Shown: positions 23,700 to 32,479 of the stretch, in pieces | Numbering within the stretch: position 1 is the stretch's first letter | How the letters are laid out: each line of letters starts with the position of its first letter | Origin: Maridesulfovibrio sp. | GTDB taxonomy: Bacteria > Desulfobacterota > Desulfovibrionia > Desulfovibrionales > Desulfovibrionaceae | NCBI RefSeq assembly: GCF_963678865.1 | Contig: NZ_OY787459.1 | Coordinates: forward strand, 1,330,501-1,394,500 | Direction of reading: 5' to 3' | Length of the DNA stretch: 64,000 bases | Notes under the pieces: generated by a model | What the model was told of the DNA's origin: nothing | Seen by the model: only the letters and a program-made list of their open reading frames with translations | The model's database searches: none | Translations under genes and position numbers: made by a program

Positions 23700-25304
23700 A
23701 TGCCAAATTTCATCGCTGAGTACCTGAGCAAGTTTCAGGGTTTCTGGTCCGACCGAACTGTCTCACAGAGAATCATGATCGGAGGCCTTGCGGCAACAGT
23801 TGTCATCGCCTTCATTCTCATGGTTTTCTGGCTCAATCAGACAGAGTACCGGGTCCTCTACACCAAGCTCTATGCAGAAGACGCTTCCCGCGTTGTTTCC
23901 ATCCTGCAGTCCACTAAAGAACCATACAAAATTGAGGACAACGGCTCCACTATTCTGGTTCCGGCAGACAAGGTCTACGACCTGCGCCTGAAAATTGCAG
24001 GAGAAGGAGCCCTTCACGGACAGGGTATCGGTTACGAAATTTTCGATGAAGTCCAGATCGGTCAGACAGACTTCATTCAGCGCATCAACTACCAGCGCGC
24101 CCTGCAGGGTGAACTGGCACGAACAATCAGTGAATTTCCACAGGTTGAACGAGCAAGGGTACATCTTGTGCTTCCTGCCAAGTCTCTTTTCATTGAAGAG
24201 CAGGTAGATCCTTCGGCTTCTGTTGTGCTCAAGCTCAGGGAAGGAGAAAAGCTCTCCGACAAGCAGATCAAAGGCGTACTGAACCTCGTAGTGATGTCCG
24301 TTGAAGGATTGAAGCCTGCACACGTAACCATCACTGATATGCGCGGACAGGTTCTCTACCAACCGGAAGAGGACGGCGGATTAGGTCTGAATATTACCAA
24401 CAGCCAGCTTGAATACAAGTCCGGCCTTGAATCCAAGATCGAACAGCGCATTCAGCGTCTGCTCATGCCTATCGTCGGCCCGGACAAAGTTATTGCCAAG
24501 GTTAACGCGGATCTCGACTTCAGACAGCGCACCATCAAAACAGAATCATACGACCCTGACGGTCAGGTGGCTCGCTCCGAACAGACCAGTGAAGAAACTA
24601 CCCGCGGCACAGCCAACGTTGACGGCGGCGTACCCGAGGCAAACTTCAGGGGTGACGGTTTCACCGGAACAGCTACCACTCAGGATTCTGCCCGTGAAAC
24701 CCGTACTACCAACTATGAAATCAACAAAGAAGAACAGCAGATCATCGTACCTGTGGGCGAACTCAAACGCTTAAGCGTTGCGGTAGTCGTTGACGGCACT
24801 TACGAGAAGAACCCCGACACAGGCGAAATGACCTATGTCCCCCGCTCAGAAGAAGAAATGCAGCGCATCCGGGAACTGGTCAGCTCCGCAGTGGGATACG
24901 ATCAGGTACGCGGCGATATCGTTGAAGTCTCCAACATGTCCTTCGGCATGCAGGATATGTTCGGTGACGAAGGCCTCATGCGCACCATGCTCGAATACGC
25001 ACAGCGTCTCGGCAAACCGTTCCTCAACGGCCTGCTCATCTTCCTCTTCCTGATCCTGGTTGTTCGCCCGGTTATCATGGCCCTCATCAAGCCCCGTGTG
25101 GCAGAAGAAGAAATTGATGAAGTTGCAGGACTGCCCGAAGCAGGCGAAAGACTCGCAATTGATGAAAGTGATCTTGACGAAGAGGCTCTTGATACGGCAC
25201 GTAGACTGGAGAACGCCAAGGCTCAGGCTCTGCAACTCTCGGAAAAGAACATGGATCAGGCTGTGCAGGTGCTGAAGAGCTGGCTGAAGCAGGAGGCAGC
25301 TTAA
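23700..25304 (+). CDS. fliF: Flagellar MS-ring protein FliF
   Basis: 534 residues with a first membrane helix near residues 26-46 and a second near 443-463. The ring-building motifs between them include YRVLYTKLYAEDASRVVSIL, GIGYEIFDEVQIGQTDFIQR, ERARVHLVLPAKSLF and the long periplasmic collar. The cytoplasmic tail (about 465-534) that binds FliG is acidic. AGGAG precedes the ATG. FliF is the base on which the export gate and C ring assemble. fliG starts directly after the stop. Confidence 0.97.
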   Translation: MPNFIAEYLSKFQGFWSDRTVSQRIMIGGLAATVVIAFILMVFWLNQTEYRVLYTKLYAEDASRVVSILQSTKEPYKIEDNGSTILVPADKVYDLRLKIAGEGALHGQGIGYEIFDEVQIGQTDFIQRINYQRALQGELARTISEFPQVERARVHLVLPAKSLFIEEQVDPSASVVLKLREGEKLSDKQIKGVLNLVVMSVEGLKPAHVTITDMRGQVLYQPEEDGGLGLNITNSQLEYKSGLESKIEQRIQRLLMPIVGPDKVIAKVNADLDFRQRTIKTESYDPDGQVARSEQTSEETTRGTANVDGGVPEANFRGDGFTGTATTQDSARETRTTNYEINKEEQQIIVPVGELKRLSVAVVVDGTYEKNPDTGEMTYVPRSEEEMQRIRELVSSAVGYDQVRGDIVEVSNMSFGMQDMFGDEGLMRTMLEYAQRLGKPFLNGLLIFLFLILVVRPVIMALIKPRVAEEEIDEVAGLPEAGERLAIDESDLDEEALDTARRLENAKAQALQLSEKNMDQAVQVLKSWLKQEAA

Positions 25305-25305
25305 A

Positions 25306-26307
25306 TTGTCAACGCCGTTCACCGGTAATCAAAAAACAGCAATCGTACTTCTTGCCCTCGGGGACAAGTTTACCGCTGAGACCTTCAAACGCATGAACCG
25401 TCAGGAAATTGCCGACGTGTCAAGAGCCATGCTGGAGATGGATTCAGTCCCCAAGGAGCAGGTACTGGAAGTACTCAAAGAGTTCAACGAGACTCTGGCA
25501 TATGGAGCTGAGCTCCTCATGGGTGGCGCCGATCAGGTCAAAAGACTGCTCAGCAAATCTCTGGACGAGGAAACTGCAAAATACATTCTGGACAAACTAG
25601 ATCTTGAAAGCGGACCCGCTCCGTTCCAGGAACTCCAGAACGTCAGCCCCAAGATTCTGGCCCAGATTCTCAGGAACGAGCACCCGCAGACATTGGCCCT
25701 CATTATCGGCCACCTGCATCCGGATCAGGCAGCGGATCTTATATCCAACCTGCCCGGCGGCGTAAGAGCCGAAGTGCTGATGAGACTTGCCAAACTTGAA
25801 GCTGTCGCAGAAGAAATGCTCATGGAAGTGGACAGAGTGCTGCAAAGTCAGCTGATCGCCATGGGCGGCAAGGAAGGAAAGAAAGTGGGCGGCGTCCCAG
25901 CAGTAGCGGAAATTCTCAACGCTGTAGACCGCTCCACAGAAGAGGAAGTTCTTTCAGAAATCGAGGAAGAATCCACCCAGATGGCCGAAGAAATCAGGAA
26001 CCTCATGTTCGTTTTCGAAGACATCAAGGGACTGGACGACCGCGCGATCCGCGAACTGCTCAAGGAAGTTTCAAACGAAGAGCTTACCACCGCACTCAAA
26101 GGTGCCTCCGACGATTTACAGGAGCTCTTCTTTAAGAACATGTCCGAGCGTGCTTCAAACATGATCCGCGAAGACCTGGAAATCATGGGACCTGTGAAGC
26201 TCTCCGATGTGGAAGCAGCACAGCAGAATATAGTTAAAAGCATCCGCCGCCTCGAAGATGAGGGACGGATTATGATCAGCAGAGGTTCAGGAGATGTCTT
26301 TGTCTAA
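25306..26307 (+). CDS. fliG: Flagellar motor switch protein FliG
   Basis: 333 residues starting at TTG 25306, with AGGAGG 9 bases upstream inside the end of fliF. FliG motifs are KTAIVLLALGDKFTAETFKR, the EHPQT motif near residue 125 and the C-terminal torque helix region FVFEDIKGLDDRAIRELLKE. It couples the MS ring to the MotA stator and to the FliM/FliN switch. It overlaps fliH by 14 bases. Confidence 0.97.
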   Translation: MSTPFTGNQKTAIVLLALGDKFTAETFKRMNRQEIADVSRAMLEMDSVPKEQVLEVLKEFNETLAYGAELLMGGADQVKRLLSKSLDEETAKYILDKLDLESGPAPFQELQNVSPKILAQILRNEHPQTLALIIGHLHPDQAADLISNLPGGVRAEVLMRLAKLEAVAEEMLMEVDRVLQSQLIAMGGKEGKKVGGVPAVAEILNAVDRSTEEEVLSEIEEESTQMAEEIRNLMFVFEDIKGLDDRAIRELLKEVSNEELTTALKGASDDLQELFFKNMSERASNMIREDLEIMGPVKLSDVEAAQQNIVKSIRRLEDEGRIMISRGSGDVFV

Positions 26308-27034
26308 TACTGAAGACAGCAAGTTCTACACCGGTAGGGTTATCATGGGTCTTGATTCCAACAACAAGACCCAGGAAATGACTATACAGGAAATGGAAGG
26401 CAAAAAGAAGCCGACCTGGAACGAAGACACTGACCGCGAATATTATGAGCGGGTCAAAGCAAAAGCCCAGAACATGGCCAAGGAAATTATCGCCAAGGCC
26501 ATGGTTGAGGCAGAACAGATCCGCGCCAACGCTCAGGCTGAAGGATATGCCGCAGGCCAGCAACAGGCCGCTCAGGAAGCTGAACAGCATCTGATTGGAT
26601 TCAGCCAGAATGTAGCCCAGACCCTGCAGGCCATTCAGAACCAGTCCAGTAATGCCATAATGGCCCAATCAGCCGATGCCATTTCTCTAGTCTTCATGGT
26701 CATCGAAAAAACCCTTGCTGTGGAAATGGAAAGCCGCAGGCAGGAAATTCTTGCCTCCCTGCTGGATGAGGCCCTGAACCGCATTGATTCTCTGACCCAA
26801 TTAATTATCAAGGTTTCTCCTGCAGACAGTGATATTATCGGTCCCCTTTTGGAACAGGCCAGAACCGAGCATCCTGATCTGGACAAATGGCGGATCAAAG
26901 CCGATCCTGCCATTGATAACGGAGGAGTCATAATTGAAGCCGCAGACGCGATGATTGAAAACACCGTCACTTCCCGCTGGGAAGGTGTACAGGAAATTCT
27001 GGGCCGGCTTTCCCCTGAAACCGGAGAGCAATAA
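26294..27034 (+). CDS. fliH: Flagellar assembly protein FliH
   Basis: 246 residues. The N-terminal tail is variable, followed by a long helix with Ala/Glu/Gln-rich repeats (about 60-110; MVEAEQIRANAQAEGYAAGQ). The C-terminal FliH/YscL-like domain ends in RWEGVQEILGRLSPE. FliH regulates the export ATPase FliI, encoded next with TAATG overlap. It lies between fliG and fliI as expected. Confidence 0.93.
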   Translation: MSLSNTEDSKFYTGRVIMGLDSNNKTQEMTIQEMEGKKKPTWNEDTDREYYERVKAKAQNMAKEIIAKAMVEAEQIRANAQAEGYAAGQQQAAQEAEQHLIGFSQNVAQTLQAIQNQSSNAIMAQSADAISLVFMVIEKTLAVEMESRRQEILASLLDEALNRIDSLTQLIIKVSPADSDIIGPLLEQARTEHPDLDKWRIKADPAIDNGGVIIEAADAMIENTVTSRWEGVQEILGRLSPETGEQ

Positions 27035-28344
27035 TGGCTGACATGAAAGACTGCACTCAACTTCTATCCGCGCTGGACCCCTGCCGCAGCTATGGCCGGG
27101 TCAGCAAGGTTGTCGGGCTCATTGCCGAGGGCAAAGGCATCAAAGCCCCTCTCGGCTCAGTCTGCCAGCTCATCCCGGAAGAAGAATCCCCCATTGCAGC
27201 AGAAGTTGTAGGATTCCGAGACGGAGCCTGCCTCTTCATGCCCTATGGAGAAATGCACGGAATCAGCTCCGGCAGCCTGATTGAAAACTCTAAAACACCG
27301 CCCAAAGTACCTGTGGGCATGAGTCTGCTCGGACGTGCGGTGGATGCCTTTGGAGAACCCATTGACGGCAAAGGGCCGATCATCCCCGAAGCATATAATT
27401 CACTTCACCGCGACCCTCCCAATCCGCTGGAAAGGCCACGCATTAACGAACCGCTTGATGTTGGAGTAAAAGCCATTAACGGGCTGCTGACCATCGGTAA
27501 AGGCCAGCGCATGGGCATCATGGCCGGTTCTGGTGTCGGAAAATCGACACTTCTTTCCATGATGGCCCGATACACAGTGGCCGACATAAACGTGATCGCC
27601 CTGATCGGTGAGCGTGGACGTGAGGTTGTTGAATTTATTGAACGCGACCTTGGACCGGAGGGACTGGCCCGTTCCGTTCTGGTAATCGCCACTTCAGATA
27701 AAAGTCCGCTTATCCGCATGCGCGCGGCCTACACCGCCACCGCCATAGCTGAATATTTCCGGGACCTGAACAAAGACGTGCTTCTGATGATGGACTCGGT
27801 AACCCGCTTTGCCATGGCCGGACGAGAAGTCGGCCTTGCCGCCGGAGAACCGCCCACACGTGGAGGTTATACTCCGTCAGTTTTCGCACAGCTGCCCAAG
27901 CTGCTGGAACGCGCAGGTAAAAACCCTCATGGTTCAATCACCGGCATCTACACCGTACTGGTTGACGGTGATGACTTCACAGAACCAATTGCCGATGCAG
28001 TGCGCTCTATTCTGGACGGCCACATTGTGCTTACCCGCGATCTGGCCGACCAGGGACATTATCCCTGTATCGACGTTCTCAAGAGCGTCAGCCGTGTTCG
28101 CAGTGATATTGTGAAGGGGGAAATTGTTGCCGCAGGACGAAAAGTGCTCGGCCAATTAGCGACCTTCCGCAAAGTCGAGGACATGGTTAACATCGGCGCC
28201 TACCAGAAAGGTGCTAATCCGGAGATAGACACCGCCATAAAGATGGTTCCGGCCATCAACGAATTCCTGCAGCAGCTGATTGAAGACAAGCAGACCCTTG
28301 ATCAAAGCTATGCCAAACTGATGGAACTTGCAGGGGCCAGCTAG
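27034..28344 (+). CDS. fliI: Flagellar export ATPase FliI
   Basis: 436 residues. Walker A is GSGVGKST near residue 167 and Walker B is VLLMMDSVTR near residue 250. The family signature PPTRGGYTPSVFAQLPKLLE and the C-terminal helices that face the export gate are present. It energises or regulates flagellar type III secretion. The start codon overlaps the fliH stop. fliJ, which commonly follows, is not found: the next gene is convergent. Confidence 0.97.
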   Translation: MADMKDCTQLLSALDPCRSYGRVSKVVGLIAEGKGIKAPLGSVCQLIPEEESPIAAEVVGFRDGACLFMPYGEMHGISSGSLIENSKTPPKVPVGMSLLGRAVDAFGEPIDGKGPIIPEAYNSLHRDPPNPLERPRINEPLDVGVKAINGLLTIGKGQRMGIMAGSGVGKSTLLSMMARYTVADINVIALIGERGREVVEFIERDLGPEGLARSVLVIATSDKSPLIRMRAAYTATAIAEYFRDLNKDVLLMMDSVTRFAMAGREVGLAAGEPPTRGGYTPSVFAQLPKLLERAGKNPHGSITGIYTVLVDGDDFTEPIADAVRSILDGHIVLTRDLADQGHYPCIDVLKSVSRVRSDIVKGEIVAAGRKVLGQLATFRKVEDMVNIGAYQKGANPEIDTAIKMVPAINEFLQQLIEDKQTLDQSYAKLMELAGAS

Positions 28345-28386
28345 CCATAACAGCCCCTTGTTGCACTGAACGGATTCTGGTCGGAG

Positions 28387-29577
28387 CTAACTGTTCACAA
28401 CTCCGGTCCAATCTATGGAAAGCGCGGTGACATCATCATCAAAGACGGGCCGCACTCCTGTCTTTTCCTCGAGAATATCTTCAATGGAATCCAGCTGCAG
28501 AGTATTTTTGACCATCAATTCCTCGACAATCTCCACAAAAGGCTCAAGACTGAAAAAATCATCATTCATGCGCCACTCGTAACAGCCGTCAGTGAACAGA
28601 AAAAGACGCAGCGAAGAAGAGAATTGACACTCGGAGAGAACACAGTCAACCGGGAAAAAACCAAACGGGGGAACTTCGGCAACCAGCGGGGCCTTCAATT
28701 TACCGTCCAGCATGACAAGAGCCGGACAGTGCCCGGCACTCATATATTTCATAATCCCTTTATTAAAATCAATATCTGCTGCAAAAAGGGTTACAAAATA
28801 GCTGTCCTTACCTATCAGGTCCAGCAGATGAGAGTTGATCTGATTCAGACTGTCGGCCAGGTTATTATGATTAGCCCCGTCTGCTTTAAAAAGAGTCCGT
28901 ACGATTGCCATGATAAATGCAGCCTGCGGACCATGTCCGGAAACATCAGCCATTATCACCCGGACAACCCCGTCACTCAGACCGAAGACATCGTAATAAT
29001 CACCGCTAGCCCTGCCCGAGGGGCGGTACATACTTTTTATATCCAGACCTTCAATGACCGGGACAACGGTAGGCAACAGCTTATCCTGCAGCCTGGCCAC
29101 CAGCTTAACTTCATCGTCGATTATATCATAAGCCTTCTGCAAGCTGGCATTGGCGGTCTGAAGTTGACGGGTGAGCATGACCTGCCGGATGGCAACACCC
29201 ACTCTGGCCTTAAGCTCAACTACATGAAAAGGCTTCGTCAGGTAATCGTTTGCCCCGCTATTTAAAGCCCGAGCCTTGATTTCCTGCTCGTCCTGCCCGG
29301 TCAGGACAATTATTATAACTTCCTGATCACCTATGCTGTTACGGATTTTTTTTATTACATCAAAACCGTCCATGCCCGGCATAATTAGATCCAGCAGGAT
29401 CACACTGGGCTTGGTCATCATATATCTGGTAATGCATTCCATACCGTCGGAGGCTGTATCCACTTCATAATCGCCTTCAAGTACACGGGTCAAAAAATTC
29501 CGCATGGTGGCGGAATCATCGACCACCAGAATTCTGGGAATTTTATCATCCGCTTTTACGAGGGGACCTTCGCTCAC
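28387..29577 (-). CDS. Response regulator with PP2C/RsbU-type phosphatase output
   Basis: 396 residues with an N-terminal receiver (about 12-130), phospho-acceptor Asp in VILLDLIMPGMDG and Lys in YLTKPFH. A short coiled linker (about 130-170) leads to a SpoIIE/RsbU phosphatase domain with SGDYYDVFGL, MADVSGHGPQ and DDVTALSID metal motifs. It probably dephosphorylates an anti-sigma antagonist (STAS protein) under receiver control. The REC-STAS protein at 55.1 kb is one conceivable target in the window. It is convergent with fliI, with no terminator between them. Confidence 0.92.
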   Translation of the reverse strand: MSEGPLVKADDKIPRILVVDDSATMRNFLTRVLEGDYEVDTASDGMECITRYMMTKPSVILLDLIMPGMDGFDVIKKIRNSIGDQEVIIIVLTGQDEQEIKARALNSGANDYLTKPFHVVELKARVGVAIRQVMLTRQLQTANASLQKAYDIIDDEVKLVARLQDKLLPTVVPVIEGLDIKSMYRPSGRASGDYYDVFGLSDGVVRVIMADVSGHGPQAAFIMAIVRTLFKADGANHNNLADSLNQINSHLLDLIGKDSYFVTLFAADIDFNKGIMKYMSAGHCPALVMLDGKLKAPLVAEVPPFGFFPVDCVLSECQFSSSLRLFLFTDGCYEWRMNDDFFSLEPFVEIVEELMVKNTLQLDSIEDILEEKTGVRPVFDDDVTALSIDWTGVVNS

Positions 29578-29683
29578 CTGAGACCTCCGAAATATTAGTT
29601 AAACTATAACAATAGAAGCAATCCTTCGCTGGATGAACACTAACACAACTCCAAATGATTATGTAGTATAAACAGGCTCCTAT

Positions 29684-29914
29684 TTATGAATCAGACGTTT
29701 CATAATTCAGAGAGCCGCTGCCTGAGCAGACCTCCCAGCACGAATCTGCGGCAGATGATGATTTACCTCCCAGCAATCTGGTCAGATAGGCCAACCCACA
29801 TAAATTTATATTTTTACCTTCCGCCGCGTGACATTCAATAGATTCACTTATGAATTCCAATGCCTCTGAAATACAATTAATTTCTGCAACAACATCTTCA
29901 AAAGATTTATTCAT
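29684..29914 (-). CDS. Small hypothetical Cys-containing protein
   Basis: 76 residues from the ATG at 29914 (MNKSFEDVVAEINCISEALE), with AGGAG 5 bases upstream. The first half is an amphipathic helix, and CGLAYLTRLLGG follows. The tail is Ser-rich with two further Cys (SCWEVCSGSGS). There is no signal or membrane segment. I do not recognise it; it could be a small regulator or an orphan. Confidence 0.5.
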   Translation of the reverse strand: MNKSFEDVVAEINCISEALEFISESIECHAAEGKNINLCGLAYLTRLLGGKSSSAADSCWEVCSGSGSLNYETSDS

Positions 29915-30314
29915 ACATACTCCTGGCAAGCAACGTTTATTAAAGCACACTCTCAATTCACGCAGGAATATATATAAAAATCTATTATGTCTACATAATT
30001 TTAAATTTTTCTCAATAGATTAGCCTATTTGCGAGTATCCATACATTTTAATATTTTTAAAAATTTTGCTGAAAAACTGATTTAAAAAAAAATACATTCA
30101 CAGCATATTTATTTTACAAAAGTAACTACAAAACACACCCACAGCAATAAAAACAACAGATAAACCAAACATAAACAACATCATTCAACCACACCAAACG
30201 ATAAAAACAACTATATATGATCAATAAACAAAACATACGAACATAAGACACGAATCATAAAATAAATAGCACTAACAAAAGAACACCTGAATACATCTGG
30301 CACAACAAACATCA

Positions 30315-30365
30315 CGAAAAAGAAGAGCGCCGAAGCATGACGACAACATACTCCAGCGCTCTTCA
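30315..30365 (-). terminator. Intrinsic terminator after the ThiF/HesA-like gene
   Basis: GAAGAGCGC pairs with GCGCTCTTC across a 25-base loop and is followed by five T on the minus strand, about 64 bases past the stop. The adjoining 29957-30315 stretch is strongly A/T and AC rich, with no convincing gene. Confidence 0.75.
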
Positions 30366-30427
30366 AGATAATATATTTTCTATAGAGAAATTTAAAACAC
30401 AACCTGCGCACTATCCGGCATATTTTG

Positions 30428-31270
30428 CTAAATAACCACCGTATCAAAATACATCTTATTAAGGTCGAACATCATGGCTTTTCCGGAAAGAGATGCTGAT
30501 TTTCCACTAAGTATCTTTAAAATTTCACCGCTCTGGATTCCCACAGCTGTAGCAATTGCCGGAATAGGAGTCCCTAACTCCTCTTCAAGACCGTTGTCCG
30601 AACCAAAAAAATCTGCAGGAGAGCTGTCCCCCGGATAAACGGTGGACACTATCCCGGCCCATCCGGCAACCGATGCAGTCACCATGGGTATCTGCATCTT
30701 CGCGGCAGCATCTTTAAGCTTTGTCCGACAGGCAAGTCCACCAAGACAATCCGCTACAAGGTCGGCCCCGGAGATAAAAGATTCAAAATCATCTTCAATA
30801 AATTCAGAACGCACATCCAAAAACACCGCCGGGTTAACATCCCTGACCATTTCAAACGCTGCGTCGCATTTCTTGCTTTGCAGAGAATTTTCCAGCGCAA
30901 GCCTTTGCCTGTTCAAATTGGATGGTTCAAAAATATCTCCGTCACAAGCAATAATATTCCCCACTCCGGCACGGGATAGAGACTCGAGCAGGTGTCCGCC
31001 AAGACCTCCCAATCCCACCATAGCCACTTTTGAAAAAAAAAGCCTGCGCTGTTCATCCACACTGAATGTTGACAAGTTTCTGATATAGCGCTCCGGGACT
31101 GCTCCAGCAGAAAACACAACCCGTTCAACACAATTCAAATCAAGCCCGAGCTCACGGGAAATTTTACGAATAACATTGTGGGGGGCTACACGGGCAATCT
31201 CCCCCGAAGCGAAAACCTTTTCTGTAAAACGCCCAGCAAGCAAATCTTTCACTTTAACATCAATGTTCAT
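30428..31270 (-). CDS. ThiF/HesA/MoeB-type E1-like adenylyltransferase
   Basis: 280 residues from the ATG at 31270, with AGGGGG upstream. An N-terminal helical extension of about 80 residues precedes the E1-like Rossmann domain. Visible motifs are VAMVGLGGLGGHLLESL for nucleotide binding, CDGDIFEPSNLNRQ, DLVADCLGGLACR with the candidate catalytic Cys, and PADFFGSDNG. No CxxC zinc pair is seen. Family members adenylate a ubiquitin-like sulfur carrier (ThiS, MoaD) or tRNA; the partner is unknown. It is divergent from the cysQ-like gene 14 bases away. Confidence 0.85.
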   Translation of the reverse strand: MNIDVKVKDLLAGRFTEKVFASGEIARVAPHNVIRKISRELGLDLNCVERVVFSAGAVPERYIRNLSTFSVDEQRRLFFSKVAMVGLGGLGGHLLESLSRAGVGNIIACDGDIFEPSNLNRQRLALENSLQSKKCDAAFEMVRDVNPAVFLDVRSEFIEDDFESFISGADLVADCLGGLACRTKLKDAAAKMQIPMVTASVAGWAGIVSTVYPGDSSPADFFGSDNGLEEELGTPIPAIATAVGIQSGEILKILSGKSASLSGKAMMFDLNKMYFDTVVI

Positions 31271-31385
31271 ACACACCCCCTAATTGGCAACAAATACTAA
31301 CCGCCAACCAAGATCAAGTCAAAATCAACCACATCATAAACCTGAAGAGATGACACTCTGTCAAAGGTTTGATACTGCTTTGCTC

Positions 31386-32141
31386 ATGAAGAAAATGATC
31401 AAGGCTCTCTCCAATATCGCCCGCGAAGCCGGATCCGCAATAATGGATGTAAGAAGCAAGGGCTTCAAGATTAAGGACAAAGATGATAAATCACCAGTTA
31501 CCGAAGCCGATATTGCATCACACAAGGTTATTTCAAAATATCTGACTGAAATTTACCCCGGAATTCCGATCCTTTCCGAAGAAGGAACAAATATTTCTTA
31601 TGAAGAAAGGCGGCAGTGGAAAGAATTTTTTCTTGTGGACCCCTTGGACGGTACAAAAGAATTCATCAAGGACAATGGGGAATTCTGCGTCTGCATTGCC
31701 TTAATGCGGGACAACCGCCCGGTACTGGGAGTCATCTACGCTCCTACTCAGGACGCTTTATTCACCGGAAGCATTGAAACCGGAGCACATGTCAGCAGGA
31801 ATGGAGGAACTCCCGTACAGATTTCCACCATTCCTCAGGCTGAAGGTGAAGGACTAAACATCGTCGGAAGCAGGTCGCATCCATCGCCGGATCTGGCTGA
31901 ATATCTGGACAAAATGAATGTAGCTAAAATGACTCCGGCGGGAAGTGCTATCAAATTCTGCCTTGTGGCTGAAGGCAAAGCACATCTGTACCCGCGCTTC
32001 AACCCGACCATGGAGTGGGACACCGCAGCCGGACAGGCAATAGTCGAGGCCGCAGGCGGCACCATGTATGGACTGGATGGCAACGAATTTACTTATAATA
32101 AAGAGAACCTTAGAAACCCGGGCTTCATTGTAAAAGCCTGA
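31386..32141 (+). CDS. cysQ: 3'(2'),5'-bisphosphate nucleotidase, CysQ-like
   Basis: About 251 residues from the ATG at 31386; nearby ATGs at 31395 and 31350 are alternatives because no strong ribosome site is seen. It belongs to the inositol-monophosphatase fold: ILSEEG, DPLDGTKEFIK metal motif, GVIYAPTQD and EWDTAAGQAIVEAAGG. It would hydrolyse PAP/PAPS-type nucleotides, relevant to sulfur metabolism, but inositol phosphate cannot be excluded. The upstream frame to 31284 lacks family similarity. It is followed by a small lipoprotein gene. Confidence 0.88.
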   Translation: MKKMIKALSNIAREAGSAIMDVRSKGFKIKDKDDKSPVTEADIASHKVISKYLTEIYPGIPILSEEGTNISYEERRQWKEFFLVDPLDGTKEFIKDNGEFCVCIALMRDNRPVLGVIYAPTQDALFTGSIETGAHVSRNGGTPVQISTIPQAEGEGLNIVGSRSHPSPDLAEYLDKMNVAKMTPAGSAIKFCLVAEGKAHLYPRFNPTMEWDTAAGQAIVEAAGGTMYGLDGNEFTYNKENLRNPGFIVKA

Positions 32142-32155
32142 TTGAGGACTGATAC

Positions 32156-32419
32156 ATGCGTTATGTGATACTGACTGCCCTGCTTCTTCTGACCGGTTGC
32201 ACATCGTGGCAGAATCCAACTCTTGATATGTCCGTGGACAGAAGTGAACGATTTGCCACAGACCGAGCCATATGCCGGAAACGGGCACAGGAGCAGACCC
32301 ATGCAGCCCCGGATAACGACCTGCCCAAACGGACCTATACTCAGGATCAGGATTTATATACCAAAGAGACCAAAGTCTTTCAGCGCTGCATGAGCGCCAA
32401 AGGTTGGATAAAAAAATAA
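32156..32419 (+). CDS. Small lipoprotein, hypothetical
   Basis: 87 residues. A short signal with the lipobox LLTGC puts the lipidated Cys at residue 15. The mature part is charged, contains CRKRAQEQTH and ends RCMSAKGWIKK. The two Cys in the mature part could form a disulphide. It starts 14 bases after cysQ and is followed by a terminator, so it is probably the second gene of that operon. I do not recognise a family. Confidence 0.7.
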   Translation: MRYVILTALLLLTGCTSWQNPTLDMSVDRSERFATDRAICRKRAQEQTHAAPDNDLPKRTYTQDQDLYTKETKVFQRCMSAKGWIKK

Positions 32420-32444
32420 AAACTCAAATATTTTGGCCCAAAAA

Positions 32445-32475
32445 CAAGCCCGTCTTCAATTTGAAGACGGGCTTG
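32445..32475. terminator. Bidirectional terminator
   Basis: CAAGCCCGTCTTCAA pairs with TTGAAGACGGGCTTG (15 bp, minimal loop). T-rich tails follow on both sides. It serves the lipoprotein gene on the plus strand and the double ABC ATPase on the minus strand. Confidence 0.9.
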
Positions 32476-32479
32476 ATTT

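Noticed and set aside
30211-30447. 78-residue minus-strand open frame
   Set aside because: Located in A/T-rich sequence across the terminator; no ribosome site and implausible composition.
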